Shown: positions 1-7,442 of the stretch, one piece after another | How positions within the stretch are numbered: position 1 is the stretch's first letter | Layout of the letters: each line of letters opens with the position of its first letter | Source of the DNA: DASZJY01 sp036260255 | GTDB lineage: Bacteria; Actinomycetota; Acidimicrobiia; Acidimicrobiales; AC-14 | Length of the DNA: 64,000 bases | Reading direction: 5' to 3' | Assembly (NCBI GenBank): GCA_036260255.1 | Contig: DATAAF010000107.1 | Location: 52,143 to 116,142 of the forward strand | Position numbers and translations under genes: made by a program | Notes under the pieces: generated by a model | What the model was told of the DNA's origin: nothing | The model's input: only the letters and a program-made list of their open reading frames with translations | Database searches by the model: none

Positions 1-272
1 ACCCAGAAGTCGTGCCACACGCCCCGTGGCAGGAAGGCCGACTCGCCGGGCCCGTACTCCCGCTCCTCGTCGCCGATACGGACGCAGATCCGCCCGCTCA
101 CCACCGTCACCCGCTCGTCCTGGTGAGGGTGACGGTGGACGCCCGGCGGGCGGGTCCCCGGCGGGAGGAGACCCCGGCCCTCGACGTGGGCGCCGCCGGT
201 GTCGTGGCCGCTGACGACGGCCGTCCACGTCTCGCCCGTCACCGGGTTGTGGATGCTGCGCTCGTCCGCCAC
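1..272 (-). CDS. Cupin-domain protein, C-terminus cut by window edge
   Basis: Ninety codons are visible from a GTG start at 272; the gene runs off the left edge. The sequence has cupin motif 1, G-x-H46-x-H48-x4-E53 followed by G60, which supplies metal ligands, and the beginning of motif 2 with GPGESAFLPRGVWHDFW, whose H87 would be the fourth ligand. This is a small single-domain RmlC-like cupin. Substrate and reaction cannot be told from the sequence. No convincing ribosome binding site lies before the GTG, and an AGG about 10 nt upstream is the best candidate. The fold call is firm; the function is open. Confidence 0.75.
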   Translation of the reverse strand, partial: MADERSIHNPVTGETWTAVVSGHDTGGAHVEGRGLLPPGTRPPGVHRHPHQDERVTVVSGRICVRIGDEEREYGPGESAFLPRGVWHDFW

Positions 273-325
273 CCTGCCATCCTGACCCACGGCGGGTGCG
301 CCGGACGAGCGCCCGGGACGGCGTC

Positions 326-604
326 CTACCAGTTGAACCGGTGCACGGGGACGACCTCGACCTTGGGCTCGGGGAGGCCGGCCTCGGCGATGGTCTCGGC
401 GAAGCGTGGGTTGCCGGCGAAGTCGTCGAGCGCGTCGGCCGACTCCCACACGTCGTAGACCCGCAGGCCACCCTCGTAGGTGGTGCAGACGTGGGCGAGG
501 GGCTTGCCGGGTGATACCTCGATGATCTTCGGCATGGCGGCGTCGTAGCGGTCCTGCAGCTCGGCGGTGTCGCCCTCGACGGTGAAGATGGCGAGTACGG
601 CCAT
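326..604 (-). CDS. Small dimeric alpha-beta barrel (ABM-like) protein
   Basis: The 92-residue protein starts with a beta strand (MAVLAIFTVEGD), then a helix, and contains the strand-helix pattern VYDVWESADALDDF typical of antibiotic-biosynthesis-monooxygenase/stress-responsive A/B barrel proteins, which act as dimers. The start is fixed by a strong AGGAGG located 5 nt upstream. It is monocistronic, followed by the cupin gene on the same strand after about 50 nt. The fold is inferred from pattern only, and no catalytic residue is recognisable, so an enzymatic role is not claimed. Confidence 0.6.
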   Translation of the reverse strand: MAVLAIFTVEGDTAELQDRYDAAMPKIIEVSPGKPLAHVCTTYEGGLRVYDVWESADALDDFAGNPRFAETIAEAGLPEPKVEVVPVHRFNW

Positions 605-693
605 TTCGTCCTCCTGGTGGGTGTGCTGTCGGGGCGACCGTACGGGCAGGGACGGCGCGGGTCATGGGGCGATCACCCCATTTCCCGAGCCGG

Positions 694-2244
694 TCACACG
701 AGATCGTGTCGTGCCGCGAAGAGGGCGGCCGCCGCCCGACTGCCCACACCGAGCTTCCGGTAGATGTTCTCGGCGTGGCGGCCGGCCGTCTTGTCCGAGA
801 TCGTGAGCGACGCCGCCACCTGCTTGGTGGTGAGGCCGCGGGCGAGGAGCCGCAGGACCTCCACCTCCCGCCCGGTGAGGCCCGCCGGCCCTGCGCTCCG
901 GCGCCGGGAGACGGCGTGGCCGGCGGCCCGCACCACCGCGGCGACGGCCTCGGCGTCGAGCCGCCCCGCCCGGGCTTCGGTGTCGAGCCGGGCGGCGGCG
1001 TCGGTCGGGAGGTGCGCGGTGCGGTGCGGGCGGTCGGAGGTAAGCGCCTGGTAGGCGTCGGCGGCGGCCAGCAGGCGCGCCGGCCGCGACAGCGACCGCG
1101 CCCCGGCCCCACGGTGGTAGCCCGAGCCGTCGAGGCGCTCGTGGTGCAGCGAGGCGGTCTCGCCCAGCGGCCCCAGCGCGCCGGAGCGGGCCAGGATGCG
1201 CTCGGTCAGGTAGGGATGGAGGCGGACCTGCTCCCACTCGGCGTTGGTGAGGGCGGAGGCCTTCTCCCAGACGCCGTTGGGCACGCCGACCCGGCCGAGG
1301 TCGTGCATGAGGGCGGCCCGGCGCAGGGCGGTGACGTCGGTTGGGTCCATGCCCTCGAAGCGGGCCGCCCCCTCGACCAGGCCGGCCACCGCCCGGGAGT
1401 GCCCTGCGGTCCACGGCGACTTGAGGTCGGCGAAATCACCCATGGCCTCGAGGGCGGCGTCGATCTCGGCGCCGGCCAGGTGGTGGCGGCGGCCCGGCTC
1501 GGCCTCGAGGACGGCGTCCCAGAGCGACAGCTGCTCGGTGGCGGCGAGGAGCTCGTCGGCACCGGCCAGGAAGACGTCGGCGACCGCCGGGTCGTAGGCC
1601 CGTCCCGCCCGGCGGCGGACGACCTCGGCGGCGGCCACCGTGCCGCCGACCCGGTGGAAGACGGCGGCGTCCTGGGCGACGTGGACGATGCGGGCCGGCA
1701 CGCTCACCGCCTCGCCCTTGGCGTCCGGTGGCCACCCCCGGCCGTCCCACCGGGCGAAGACGTGGGCGAGGCCTCGGCGGACCCCGTCGGGAACGGCGAA
1801 GCAGTCCGCGAGCTGGCCGGCGACCTCGCAGCTCGAGGCGAACAGGTCGTGCACGGCGCCGGGCCCCTTGGCCAGGGCACCCACCACCGTCCGCGCCCGC
1901 TCGGGCAGGGACCGTCCCACCCCTGCATGGCGCAGGAGGTCGGCGACGACCTGGGCGGGGTTGGCGAGGTCGAACGTGGCGGCGCGCCTGTGGGCGGCGA
2001 TCTCGTCGTCGAACCAGCTCCGGAGCTCGTGGGCGTGGGCGGTGCAGCCGACCCATTGCAGGAGGGCCAGCTCGTAGGCGTCGTGGGCTACGTTCCGGTC
2101 GACGCCCATCCGGGCGGCCAGCGCCTCGGCGACCAGGCACGTCCGCAGGCCGTGCTCCATGGGCTGGCCCATGGCCAGGTCGGTCGCCAGCGAGAGCGCG
2201 GCCAGCACCTCGGCCAGCCGGATCGGGCCCGACCCTCCCTCCAC
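694..2244 (-). CDS. HD-GYP phosphohydrolase-like regulator with C-terminal LuxR HTH
   Basis: 516 residues. The N-terminal half (about 1-210) looks like a degenerate HD-GYP domain: it keeps ARWDGRGWPPDAKGE but has lost the HD pair. A second HD-GYP-like domain (about 260-410) keeps H314-D315 in LMHDLGRVGVP and H367-H368 in SLHHERLDGSGY, but GYP reads GYH. Residues 455-516 form a LuxR/GerE helix-turn-helix beginning LTGREVEVLRLLARG. HD-GYP domains hydrolyse c-di-GMP or related nucleotides; the fusion suggests a regulator in which nucleotide binding or cleavage controls DNA binding (inference). The ATG start lies 67 bp from the divergent PAP2 gene. Confidence 0.8.
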   Translation of the reverse strand: MEGGSGPIRLAEVLAALSLATDLAMGQPMEHGLRTCLVAEALAARMGVDRNVAHDAYELALLQWVGCTAHAHELRSWFDDEIAAHRRAATFDLANPAQVVADLLRHAGVGRSLPERARTVVGALAKGPGAVHDLFASSCEVAGQLADCFAVPDGVRRGLAHVFARWDGRGWPPDAKGEAVSVPARIVHVAQDAAVFHRVGGTVAAAEVVRRRAGRAYDPAVADVFLAGADELLAATEQLSLWDAVLEAEPGRRHHLAGAEIDAALEAMGDFADLKSPWTAGHSRAVAGLVEGAARFEGMDPTDVTALRRAALMHDLGRVGVPNGVWEKASALTNAEWEQVRLHPYLTERILARSGALGPLGETASLHHERLDGSGYHRGAGARSLSRPARLLAAADAYQALTSDRPHRTAHLPTDAAARLDTEARAGRLDAEAVAAVVRAAGHAVSRRRSAGPAGLTGREVEVLRLLARGLTTKQVAASLTISDKTAGRHAENIYRKLGVGSRAAAALFAARHDLV

Positions 2245-2311
2245 TCGGGCACGTTACGTTCCCTCGCCGGCGGCCGACGCGGCGGTCGTTACCATCCGGG
2301 GCGGAGGTGCC

Positions 2312-2842
2312 ATGCGCCGCTGGAGATCGGCTGAGGACGCTCTGGTCTCATTGCTGCCCAGGGGGGCGCGGCAAGGTTCCAGTTGGTTCGGACGCACGGG
2401 CGACCTCGTCCAACAACCGCCGGTGTGGGCGGGGTTGGCCGTCGCGTTGGCGCTGGCCGGTGGGGCGAGGGGTCGGCGGGCGGCCGTGCGTGGGAGCGTC
2501 TGCTACGCGTCGACCGCGGTGGTCGCCAACGTCGTGGTCAAGCCCCTGGTCCGCCGGTCGCGGCCCCCGGGGGCGGGGGAGGGCCGGGTGGGGCCGTTCA
2601 CCTCGTCGTTCCCGTCCGGGCATGCGGCGACCGACCTCGCCTTCACCCTGGCCGCCGCGCAGGAAATGCCCGCGCTGTTCCTCGCCTTGGCGCCCGCCAC
2701 CATGGCCGCTCACTGGTCCCTCGTTCGCAGCCGGGGGCACTACCCGAGCGACGTCTTTTTCGGGGGCGTCCTGGCGATCGCGGTGGTGCTGGTTGCCTGG
2801 AAGGTCTGGCCGCCGGGGGCCGAACGGGAGGATCCGACGTGA
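2312..2842 (+). CDS. PAP2-family membrane phosphatase
   Basis: 176 residues from an ATG preceded by GGAGG 5 nt upstream. The acid-phosphatase (PAP2) motifs are in order: K-x6-RP in VVKPLVRRSRPP, PSGH in SSFPSGHAATD, and a third motif ending GHYPSD with the nucleophile-type His and Asp. In the third motif the expected Ser-Arg reads Ser-Leu (SLVRSRGHYPSD), so one phosphate-binding Arg is absent or displaced. Several hydrophobic segments surround the motifs. Likely role is dephosphorylation of a lipid phosphate such as a polyprenyl or phosphatidyl phosphate at the membrane. Its stop overlaps the next GTG by 4 nt, so the two genes are translationally coupled. Confidence 0.78.
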   Translation: MRRWRSAEDALVSLLPRGARQGSSWFGRTGDLVQQPPVWAGLAVALALAGGARGRRAAVRGSVCYASTAVVANVVVKPLVRRSRPPGAGEGRVGPFTSSFPSGHAATDLAFTLAAAQEMPALFLALAPATMAAHWSLVRSRGHYPSDVFFGGVLAIAVVLVAWKVWPPGAEREDPT

Positions 2843-3294
2843 ACGCACCGGCCGACGTCGAAGCCCTGTACCGGGCGCTTCTCGCGGGCTGGAACCGTCG
2901 CGATGCGGCCGCATGGGGCGACCTGTTCACGTCGAACGGCTCGCTGGTCGGCTTCGACGGCAGCCAGGTCGACTCCCGGCGCGCGATCGTCGCCCATTTG
3001 GCGGGCATCTTCGCCGACCACGAGCCGGCGGCGTACGTCGGCAAGGTCAAGGAGGTGCGGCCGCTGGCGCCGGGCGTCGCCTTGTTGCGAGCTGTTGCCG
3101 GGATGGTCCCGCCGAGGGCTTCGGCGGTCGAGCCGAGCGTCAACACCGTGCACGTGCTCGTCGCCGTCGAGGGTGACGGTGCCTGGCGGGTCGCCCATTT
3201 CCAGGCGACGCCGGCCTCGTTTCACGGACGCCCCGAGGCGGTCGAGGCCCTGACCGTGGAGCTCCAGGCCGAGTTCGACGCCGGTCGTATCTGA
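2839..3294 (+). CDS. SnoaL-like / SgcJ-EcaC family protein
   Basis: 151 residues starting at a GTG that overlaps the PAP2 stop (GTGA). The sequence VEALYRALLAGWNRRDAAAWGDLFTSNGSLVGFDG is the typical opening of the NTF2-like SgcJ/EcaC group (helix, then the cone-shaped barrel), and SVNTVHVLVAVEGDGAWRVAHFQATP forms the last strands. Such proteins are small dimeric cone-fold enzymes or binding proteins; their substrates vary and cannot be inferred here. Coupling to PAP2 shows co-expression but does not suggest a pathway. Confidence 0.7.
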   Translation: MNAPADVEALYRALLAGWNRRDAAAWGDLFTSNGSLVGFDGSQVDSRRAIVAHLAGIFADHEPAAYVGKVKEVRPLAPGVALLRAVAGMVPPRASAVEPSVNTVHVLVAVEGDGAWRVAHFQATPASFHGRPEAVEALTVELQAEFDAGRI

Positions 3295-3321
3295 AGCGCA
3301 GGGGCGCGGCTCCTGACAGGC

Positions 3322-3729
3322 ATGGGACCTGTCATAGCTGTCGAACCCGCCGCCCGCCGGGCGCGACGCGATTGGGGAGAGGTCGGCAAGCTGCCGGTGG
3401 TGTTCGTTGCGCTCCTCGGTTGCTTCGCTGCCGTGCTGGCCGTCGTGCTGCTTCTCGTGTCGACCGGCAACATGTCCGCCGACTCGGGGGCACCGGTCAG
3501 CCGGGCCGAGCTGGGCGAGGAGTGGCCGGTCACGGTGCCGAGCGGGATTCTCCGCTGCGAGCGGGGATCGGAGATCACCTTCCAGGCGGACGGCACCACC
3601 TACACCCTCAACCGTCCTTCCGCCCACGGCGCCTACCGCGACGTCGGCCCGATCCTCGTCGACGCCGGCAACGGCACCAAGAAGGACCCGCGCCCGCTCC
3701 TCGAACGTGGGCTGCGCCTCTGCGACTGA
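3322..3729 (+). CDS. Membrane-anchored DUF2511-like protein
   Basis: 135 residues. One transmembrane helix at about 24-47 follows a basic N-terminus, and an extracytoplasmic domain carries WPVTVPSGILRCERGSEITFQADGTTYTLN and ends in RGLRLCD. The pattern of two cysteines, with a C-terminal Cys near the end and a central WP-x-TV segment, resembles DUF2511 (YebY-type) proteins, which are exported and of uncertain function. It starts 27 nt after the SnoaL-like gene and may be the third member of that transcript. The family assignment is from memory of the pattern. Confidence 0.6.
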   Translation: MGPVIAVEPAARRARRDWGEVGKLPVVFVALLGCFAAVLAVVLLLVSTGNMSADSGAPVSRAELGEEWPVTVPSGILRCERGSEITFQADGTTYTLNRPSAHGAYRDVGPILVDAGNGTKKDPRPLLERGLRLCD

Positions 3730-3848
3730 GTACTTGACGGTCGAACATAGGCCCGGGCCTGCGGGACCGCGAACATGGCCCCCGGCGACAACGTCGGGGC
3801 CCCGACGAGGAGCTGGCGTGCGCCGAATCACGGCTGTCGGACCGACTC

Positions 3849-3879
3849 TTGACTTGAAGTTAACTTCAACGTCTAGCGT
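3849..3879 (+). promoter_or_regulatory. MerR-type promoter with 16-bp operator palindrome
   Basis: A -35 TTGACT (3849-3854) and a -10 TAGCGT (3874-3879) are separated by 19 bp. The spacer contains the perfect palindrome TTGAAGTTAACTTCAA (3854-3869). A long 19-bp spacer filled by a palindrome is the hallmark of promoters untwisted by MerR-family activators such as SoxR. The ATG of the oxidoreductase lies 8 nt after the -10, so the transcript is probably leaderless. No MerR-family gene lies in this window. Confidence 0.7.
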
Positions 3880-3887
3880 CTCGGTCG

Positions 3888-4919
3888 ATGCGAGCCGTCG
3901 TCGCTCCTCGGCCGGGCCCGCCGGAGGTGCTCGAGGTCGTCGACCTCCCCGATCCCGAACCGGGAGCGGGCGAGGTCGTCGTGGCCGTCGAGGTCGTGGC
4001 GACGACCTTCGTCGACACCCAGCTCCGAGCCGGGCGCGGCCCACGCCCGGTCGACGTGTCGGAGTTCCCGCTGGTCCCGGGCAACGGGGTGGGGGGCACG
4101 GTGGCGGTCGTCGGCGAGGGCGTGGACCGCGCGTGGCTCGGAGCCGCCGTTGTCACGACCACGGGCGGGCGCGGCGGGTACGCGAGCCGGGCGGTGGCCG
4201 CCGTCGGGGACCTGCACCTCGTCCCCGAGGACGTCGATCTGCGCTCCGCCGCCGCGCTCCTCGCCGACGGCCGCACGGCACTGGGGCTCGTCAGGGCTGC
4301 CCGCATGTCACCTGGCGAGACTGCCGTGGTGACGGCGGCCGGCGGCGGTGTCGGCGGCCTCCTCGTTCATGTTCTCCGACGGGCGGGCGCCGAGGTGGTG
4401 GCCCTGGCGGGGGGTGCAGCCAAGGTCGCCCATGCCCGGAACCTGGGCGCCTCGATCGCCGTCGACTACCGGGAGGCCGGCTGGCCTCGACGCCTCGACG
4501 CCACACTCGACGGGCGGCGAGTTGACGTCGTCTTCGACGGCGTCGGGGGCGACGTGAGCGTCCACCTCGTTGCTCGGCTCCGGCGCGGCGGCCGCTACCT
4601 CCCACACGGCGCCGCCAGCGGACGCTGGGGGACGGTGGACGCCGATGGCCTCGCCCGACGCGGCGTCGAGATCGTCCCACTGAGCTCGGTCGCGGCCACT
4701 GCGGCAGAAGCGTTCGCCCTGGTCGAGGAGGCGCTGCACCTGGCCGCCACGGGTGTCATCCGGCCCACGATCGGACAGGTACGCCCGCTCGAGGAGGCGG
4801 CCGCCGCCCACGCCGCGATGGAGGCCCGGTCGACCATCGGCAAGACCCTCCTCGTGACCGATGAGTTCAACACGCGCCGTTCGTCGACACGGTTGGAGGA
4901 CATGGAGGCGAGCCCATGA
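3888..4919 (+). CDS. Zinc-independent quinone oxidoreductase-like MDR enzyme
   Basis: 343 residues of the medium-chain dehydrogenase/reductase superfamily: an N-terminal GroES-like domain (about 1-125) and a Rossmann domain with the NADPH-binding AAGGGVGG at 150-157. No zinc-ligand cysteines are present, which places it with the quinone oxidoreductase/enoyl reductase group rather than alcohol dehydrogenases. It probably reduces quinones or conjugated carbonyls with NADPH in the cytoplasm. It is preceded by a MerR-type promoter and overlaps the downstream MFS exporter by ATGA, so the pair looks like an inducible redox-cycling or toxic-compound detoxification operon. Confidence 0.85.
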   Translation: MRAVVAPRPGPPEVLEVVDLPDPEPGAGEVVVAVEVVATTFVDTQLRAGRGPRPVDVSEFPLVPGNGVGGTVAVVGEGVDRAWLGAAVVTTTGGRGGYASRAVAAVGDLHLVPEDVDLRSAAALLADGRTALGLVRAARMSPGETAVVTAAGGGVGGLLVHVLRRAGAEVVALAGGAAKVAHARNLGASIAVDYREAGWPRRLDATLDGRRVDVVFDGVGGDVSVHLVARLRRGGRYLPHGAASGRWGTVDADGLARRGVEIVPLSSVAATAAEAFALVEEALHLAATGVIRPTIGQVRPLEEAAAAHAAMEARSTIGKTLLVTDEFNTRRSSTRLEDMEASP

Positions 4920-6310
4920 GCAAGACCGCCATCCCGCCCGTGTTCCGGCAGCTGCTCGGCAACACCCTGTTGACCGGGGTGACGAGCACCTTCCTCTGGT
5001 TCGCCCTCACGTTCTGGGTGTACCTGGAGACTCGGTCGGTGGTCGCCACGGGGGTGATCGGGGGAGCCTTCAGCATCTCGTCCGCCGTGCTGAGCCCGTT
5101 GTTCGGCAGCTTCGTCGACCGCTATCGCAAGCACACGGCGTTCGTCGCCACGACGCTGACGTCGATCGCCTGCTTCGCCGTCGCCACCGCGGTGTTCGTC
5201 GCCGTGGAAAGTGACGAGCTCCTCCGGCTGGGCAGCCCCTGGTTCTGGGTCCTCGTGGCATCGACGCTTCTCGGCTCGGTCGCCGGTCAGATGCGCGGCA
5301 TCGTGCTCTCCACTTCCGTCACCCTGCTCGTCGCCGACGAGCACCGCGACCGCGCCAACGGGATGGTCGGAACCGTCACCGGGGTCTCCTTCGCCATCAC
5401 GTCGGTCTTCAGCGGTCTGGTCATCGGCAGCCTGGGCATGGGGTGGGCGTACTACGCGTCCCTCGGGGTGACGGTGGCCGCCCTGGCGCACGTGGCGAGG
5501 ATCCACATCGACGAGCCCGCCCCCGATCCGACCGCAGCCGGCACCGATGCCCCGTGGCGGGTCGACGTGCGCGGCGCGGTGGACGCCATCCGCGCCGTCC
5601 CCGGGCTGACGATGCTCATCCTCCTGGCCGCCTTCAACAACCTGCTGGCGGGCGTGTTCATGGCCCTCATGGACGCCTACGGCCTGAGCCTGGTGTCGGT
5701 CGAGGCATGGGGCCTCCTGTGGGGCGGGATCAGCCTCGCCTTCATCGCCGGCGGCCTGGCGGTCGCCCGCCACGGACTAGGCCCGAGCCCACTGCGTGCC
5801 GTTCTCGCCGCCAACCTCGTCAACTGGGCGGTCTGCTCCATCTTCGCCCTGCGGTCGTCGATCGTCATGCTCACCATCGGCATGGTCGTCTGGCTCGCCC
5901 TCATCCCCTTGATCGAGGCCGGTGAGCAGACCATCCTGCAGCGGTCGATCGCCTATGAACGGCAGGGCCGCGTCTTCGGCTTCGCCCAACTGGTCGAGAA
6001 CGCGGCGTCGCCACTGACCGCCTTCCTCATGGCGCCCCTCGCCGAGGCCGTGTTCATCCCCCTGATGACCGACGGCCGTGGTGCCCGGTGGATCGGGGAC
6101 TGGTTCGGTACGGGGCCCGAGCGGGGCATCGCCCTGATGTTCACCCTCGCCGGGCTTCTCGGCGTTGCCGTCACCCTGCGCACCTGGAGATCGCGGTCGT
6201 ACCGCCGCCTGGCCTCGGTCACCGGTACGCCCGAGCCGAGCCCGACCGCCGTCGAGGGCGCGGGGAATGTCGTCGCCCTCCCGGCCGTCGACGACTGCTA
6301 CGCCGCGTAG
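4916..6310 (+). CDS. MFS transporter, probable drug/toxicant exporter
   Basis: 464 residues with about 12 hydrophobic segments and the MFS loop 2-3 signature region FGSFVDRYRKHTAF near residue 65. It has the layout of the MFS_3 group of macrolide/enterobactin-type exporters: a long central loop around residue 205 and a soluble C-terminal tail of about 40 residues. Its ATG overlaps the stop of the oxidoreductase by 4 nt, so both are translated from the MerR-controlled transcript. The likely role is to expel the compound, or its reduced product, that induces the operon (inference). Confidence 0.85.
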   Translation: MSKTAIPPVFRQLLGNTLLTGVTSTFLWFALTFWVYLETRSVVATGVIGGAFSISSAVLSPLFGSFVDRYRKHTAFVATTLTSIACFAVATAVFVAVESDELLRLGSPWFWVLVASTLLGSVAGQMRGIVLSTSVTLLVADEHRDRANGMVGTVTGVSFAITSVFSGLVIGSLGMGWAYYASLGVTVAALAHVARIHIDEPAPDPTAAGTDAPWRVDVRGAVDAIRAVPGLTMLILLAAFNNLLAGVFMALMDAYGLSLVSVEAWGLLWGGISLAFIAGGLAVARHGLGPSPLRAVLAANLVNWAVCSIFALRSSIVMLTIGMVVWLALIPLIEAGEQTILQRSIAYERQGRVFGFAQLVENAASPLTAFLMAPLAEAVFIPLMTDGRGARWIGDWFGTGPERGIALMFTLAGLLGVAVTLRTWRSRSYRRLASVTGTPEPSPTAVEGAGNVVALPAVDDCYAA

Positions 6311-6685
6311 GGCGCCCGAGGGGCGCACCGACGCGGCGACACGGGAGTCGGGTGCCCACATCGGTGCGTTGCTACGGCCGGGAAAGTGACAGCGGACCCG
6401 ACTCGCCGCTTGAAGGCAACTCCTCGCGGGCGCTGGCCGACGTCTCCTCCGGGCACAAGGGCTGAGACCTTCCCGGGGGAGGCGTCGGCGTGAGGTGCGT
6501 GGTGAGGTCCCAGCAACATCGTCCCATCGGCGACGCGGTCGCCCTGAGCGGCGACTTCTTCCGCCGGCGCGACGCTGGGGGCTCGACGACCAGGCGAGTA
6601 TCGGGGCGAGCTCGGGTGGGAGCCAAACAGTGGTACCCGCGCATTCGCCGGGCACTCCCGTCTAACGGCCGATAACGCTTGCTTC
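6311..6685. other. Intergenic stretch without recognisable gene
   Basis: About 375 bases after the MFS stop. Short open frames exist on both strands, but none has a ribosome binding site together with actinobacterial codon bias or a recognisable protein pattern. No strong terminator hairpin was seen. It ends at the dif-like site. Confidence 0.5.
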
Positions 6686-6713
6686 CGTTGCAATAATCCG
6701 GGTTATGTCAACG
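6686..6713. other. dif-like XerC/XerD recombination site
   Basis: Left arm CGTTGCAATAA (6686-6696), a 6-bp centre TCCGGG, and right arm TTATGTCAACG (6703-6713). The arms are imperfect inverted repeats of each other (9 of 11 positions), with the 11-6-11 geometry of bacterial dif. The right arm matches the XerD half-site core TTATGTCAA of actinobacterial dif, and the left arm ends in ATAA as in E. coli dif. A Xer-like tyrosine recombinase begins about 720 bp downstream. It is either the chromosome-dimer resolution site or a dif-module boundary. Confidence 0.6.
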
Positions 6714-7394
6714 ACGGGGACGAGTCACCCCCTCCGACTGCTCCAGCGTGGCCCGGTGGGCCTCGGGGTAGTCCTCGCAGTGAACGGGCGCAACCTGGCC
6801 ACCACGCCACGCCTCGACGCATTCGGGAGGAGCGCCAGGTGTGCGCGACGTCGTCGTCTCGCGGGTCGGCCCGAACCCGAACGCGGCCCGGTCGATTGAC
6901 CTGATCCGCGACACGGCCAGGTGGAGCAGGTCGATCACGCCGGAGGGTTTCGCGGTCGTCGCGGTGAGGAACCACCAGGCCATCGACCAGGCAAGAGGCG
7001 TGCAGCGCGCTGGACCCCCGAGGACCGTCGTCGTCACGGTGCTTCCCCGCTCGCACGGCGCTCCGATCCCCTCGCCCTTGGGCGTCGACCGCAGCCATCG
7101 CTGGGAAAGCGAGGCCGAGCTGCACGATGGCCTGCGCCAGGTCAACGCCGGTGGCCCAGGTGCACGACCTCGGACCGGACACGGCAGGGGTGTGGCGGGT
7201 CCCGTCGACCGCGAGGGACGCGTTCACCTCGTCGTCCGACAGCAGCCCACAGACCTGCTCCGCCGGGGGCGGCCCGAGCGTGCTCGGCGAAGCCGTCGTG
7301 GCCGTCGATCCCCGTTCGCCGTCCCGCCACAGCTCGCGGCAAGGAAGGCAAGCGCCAAACCGAGGGCGAAGCCGCCGTGGCCACCTCGGGTCAT
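6708..7394 (-). pseudogene. Frameshifted DUF3558-like lipoprotein remnant
   Basis: Reading the minus strand from ATG 7394 gives a lipoprotein signal peptide GFALGLALAFLAASC with lipobox LAASC. The frame is then lost. A second frame continues with AEQVCGLLSDDEVNASL and, after a spacer, SCTWATG, the cysteine-containing opening pattern of DUF3558 lipoproteins. A further frame change near 7070 leads to a last part containing GVIDLLHLAVSRIRS and ending at the TGA at 6708-6710. At least two frame changes are therefore needed for one protein. The remnant lies exactly between the two dif-like sites. Confidence 0.55.
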
Positions 7395-7413
7395 CCCTCC
7401 ACGTAGCCGGTCC

Positions 7414-7442
7414 ACTTGGAATAATTCTGCGTCATGTCAGCT
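7414..7442. other. Second, weaker dif-like sequence
   Basis: ACTTGGAATAA (7414-7424), a 7-bp centre, and TCATGTCAGCT (7432-7442). It shares AATAAT and ATGTCA with the site at 6686-6713, in the same orientation, but the arms are hardly palindromic and the centre is one base longer. It overlaps the start codon of the recombinase (ATG 7434). AATAAT could equally be a -10 element giving a leaderless mRNA, so a recombination role is uncertain. Confidence 0.3.

Noticed and set aside
6311..6685. Several short frames on both strands after the MFS gene
   Set aside because: No start signal, no family pattern, codon bias unlike the neighbours.
7224..7415. Short intact lipoprotein of about 63 residues on the minus strand
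   Set aside because: After the signal peptide the frame is Arg-rich nonsense, while the expected DUF3558 pattern continues in another frame; treated as the start of a pseudogene.
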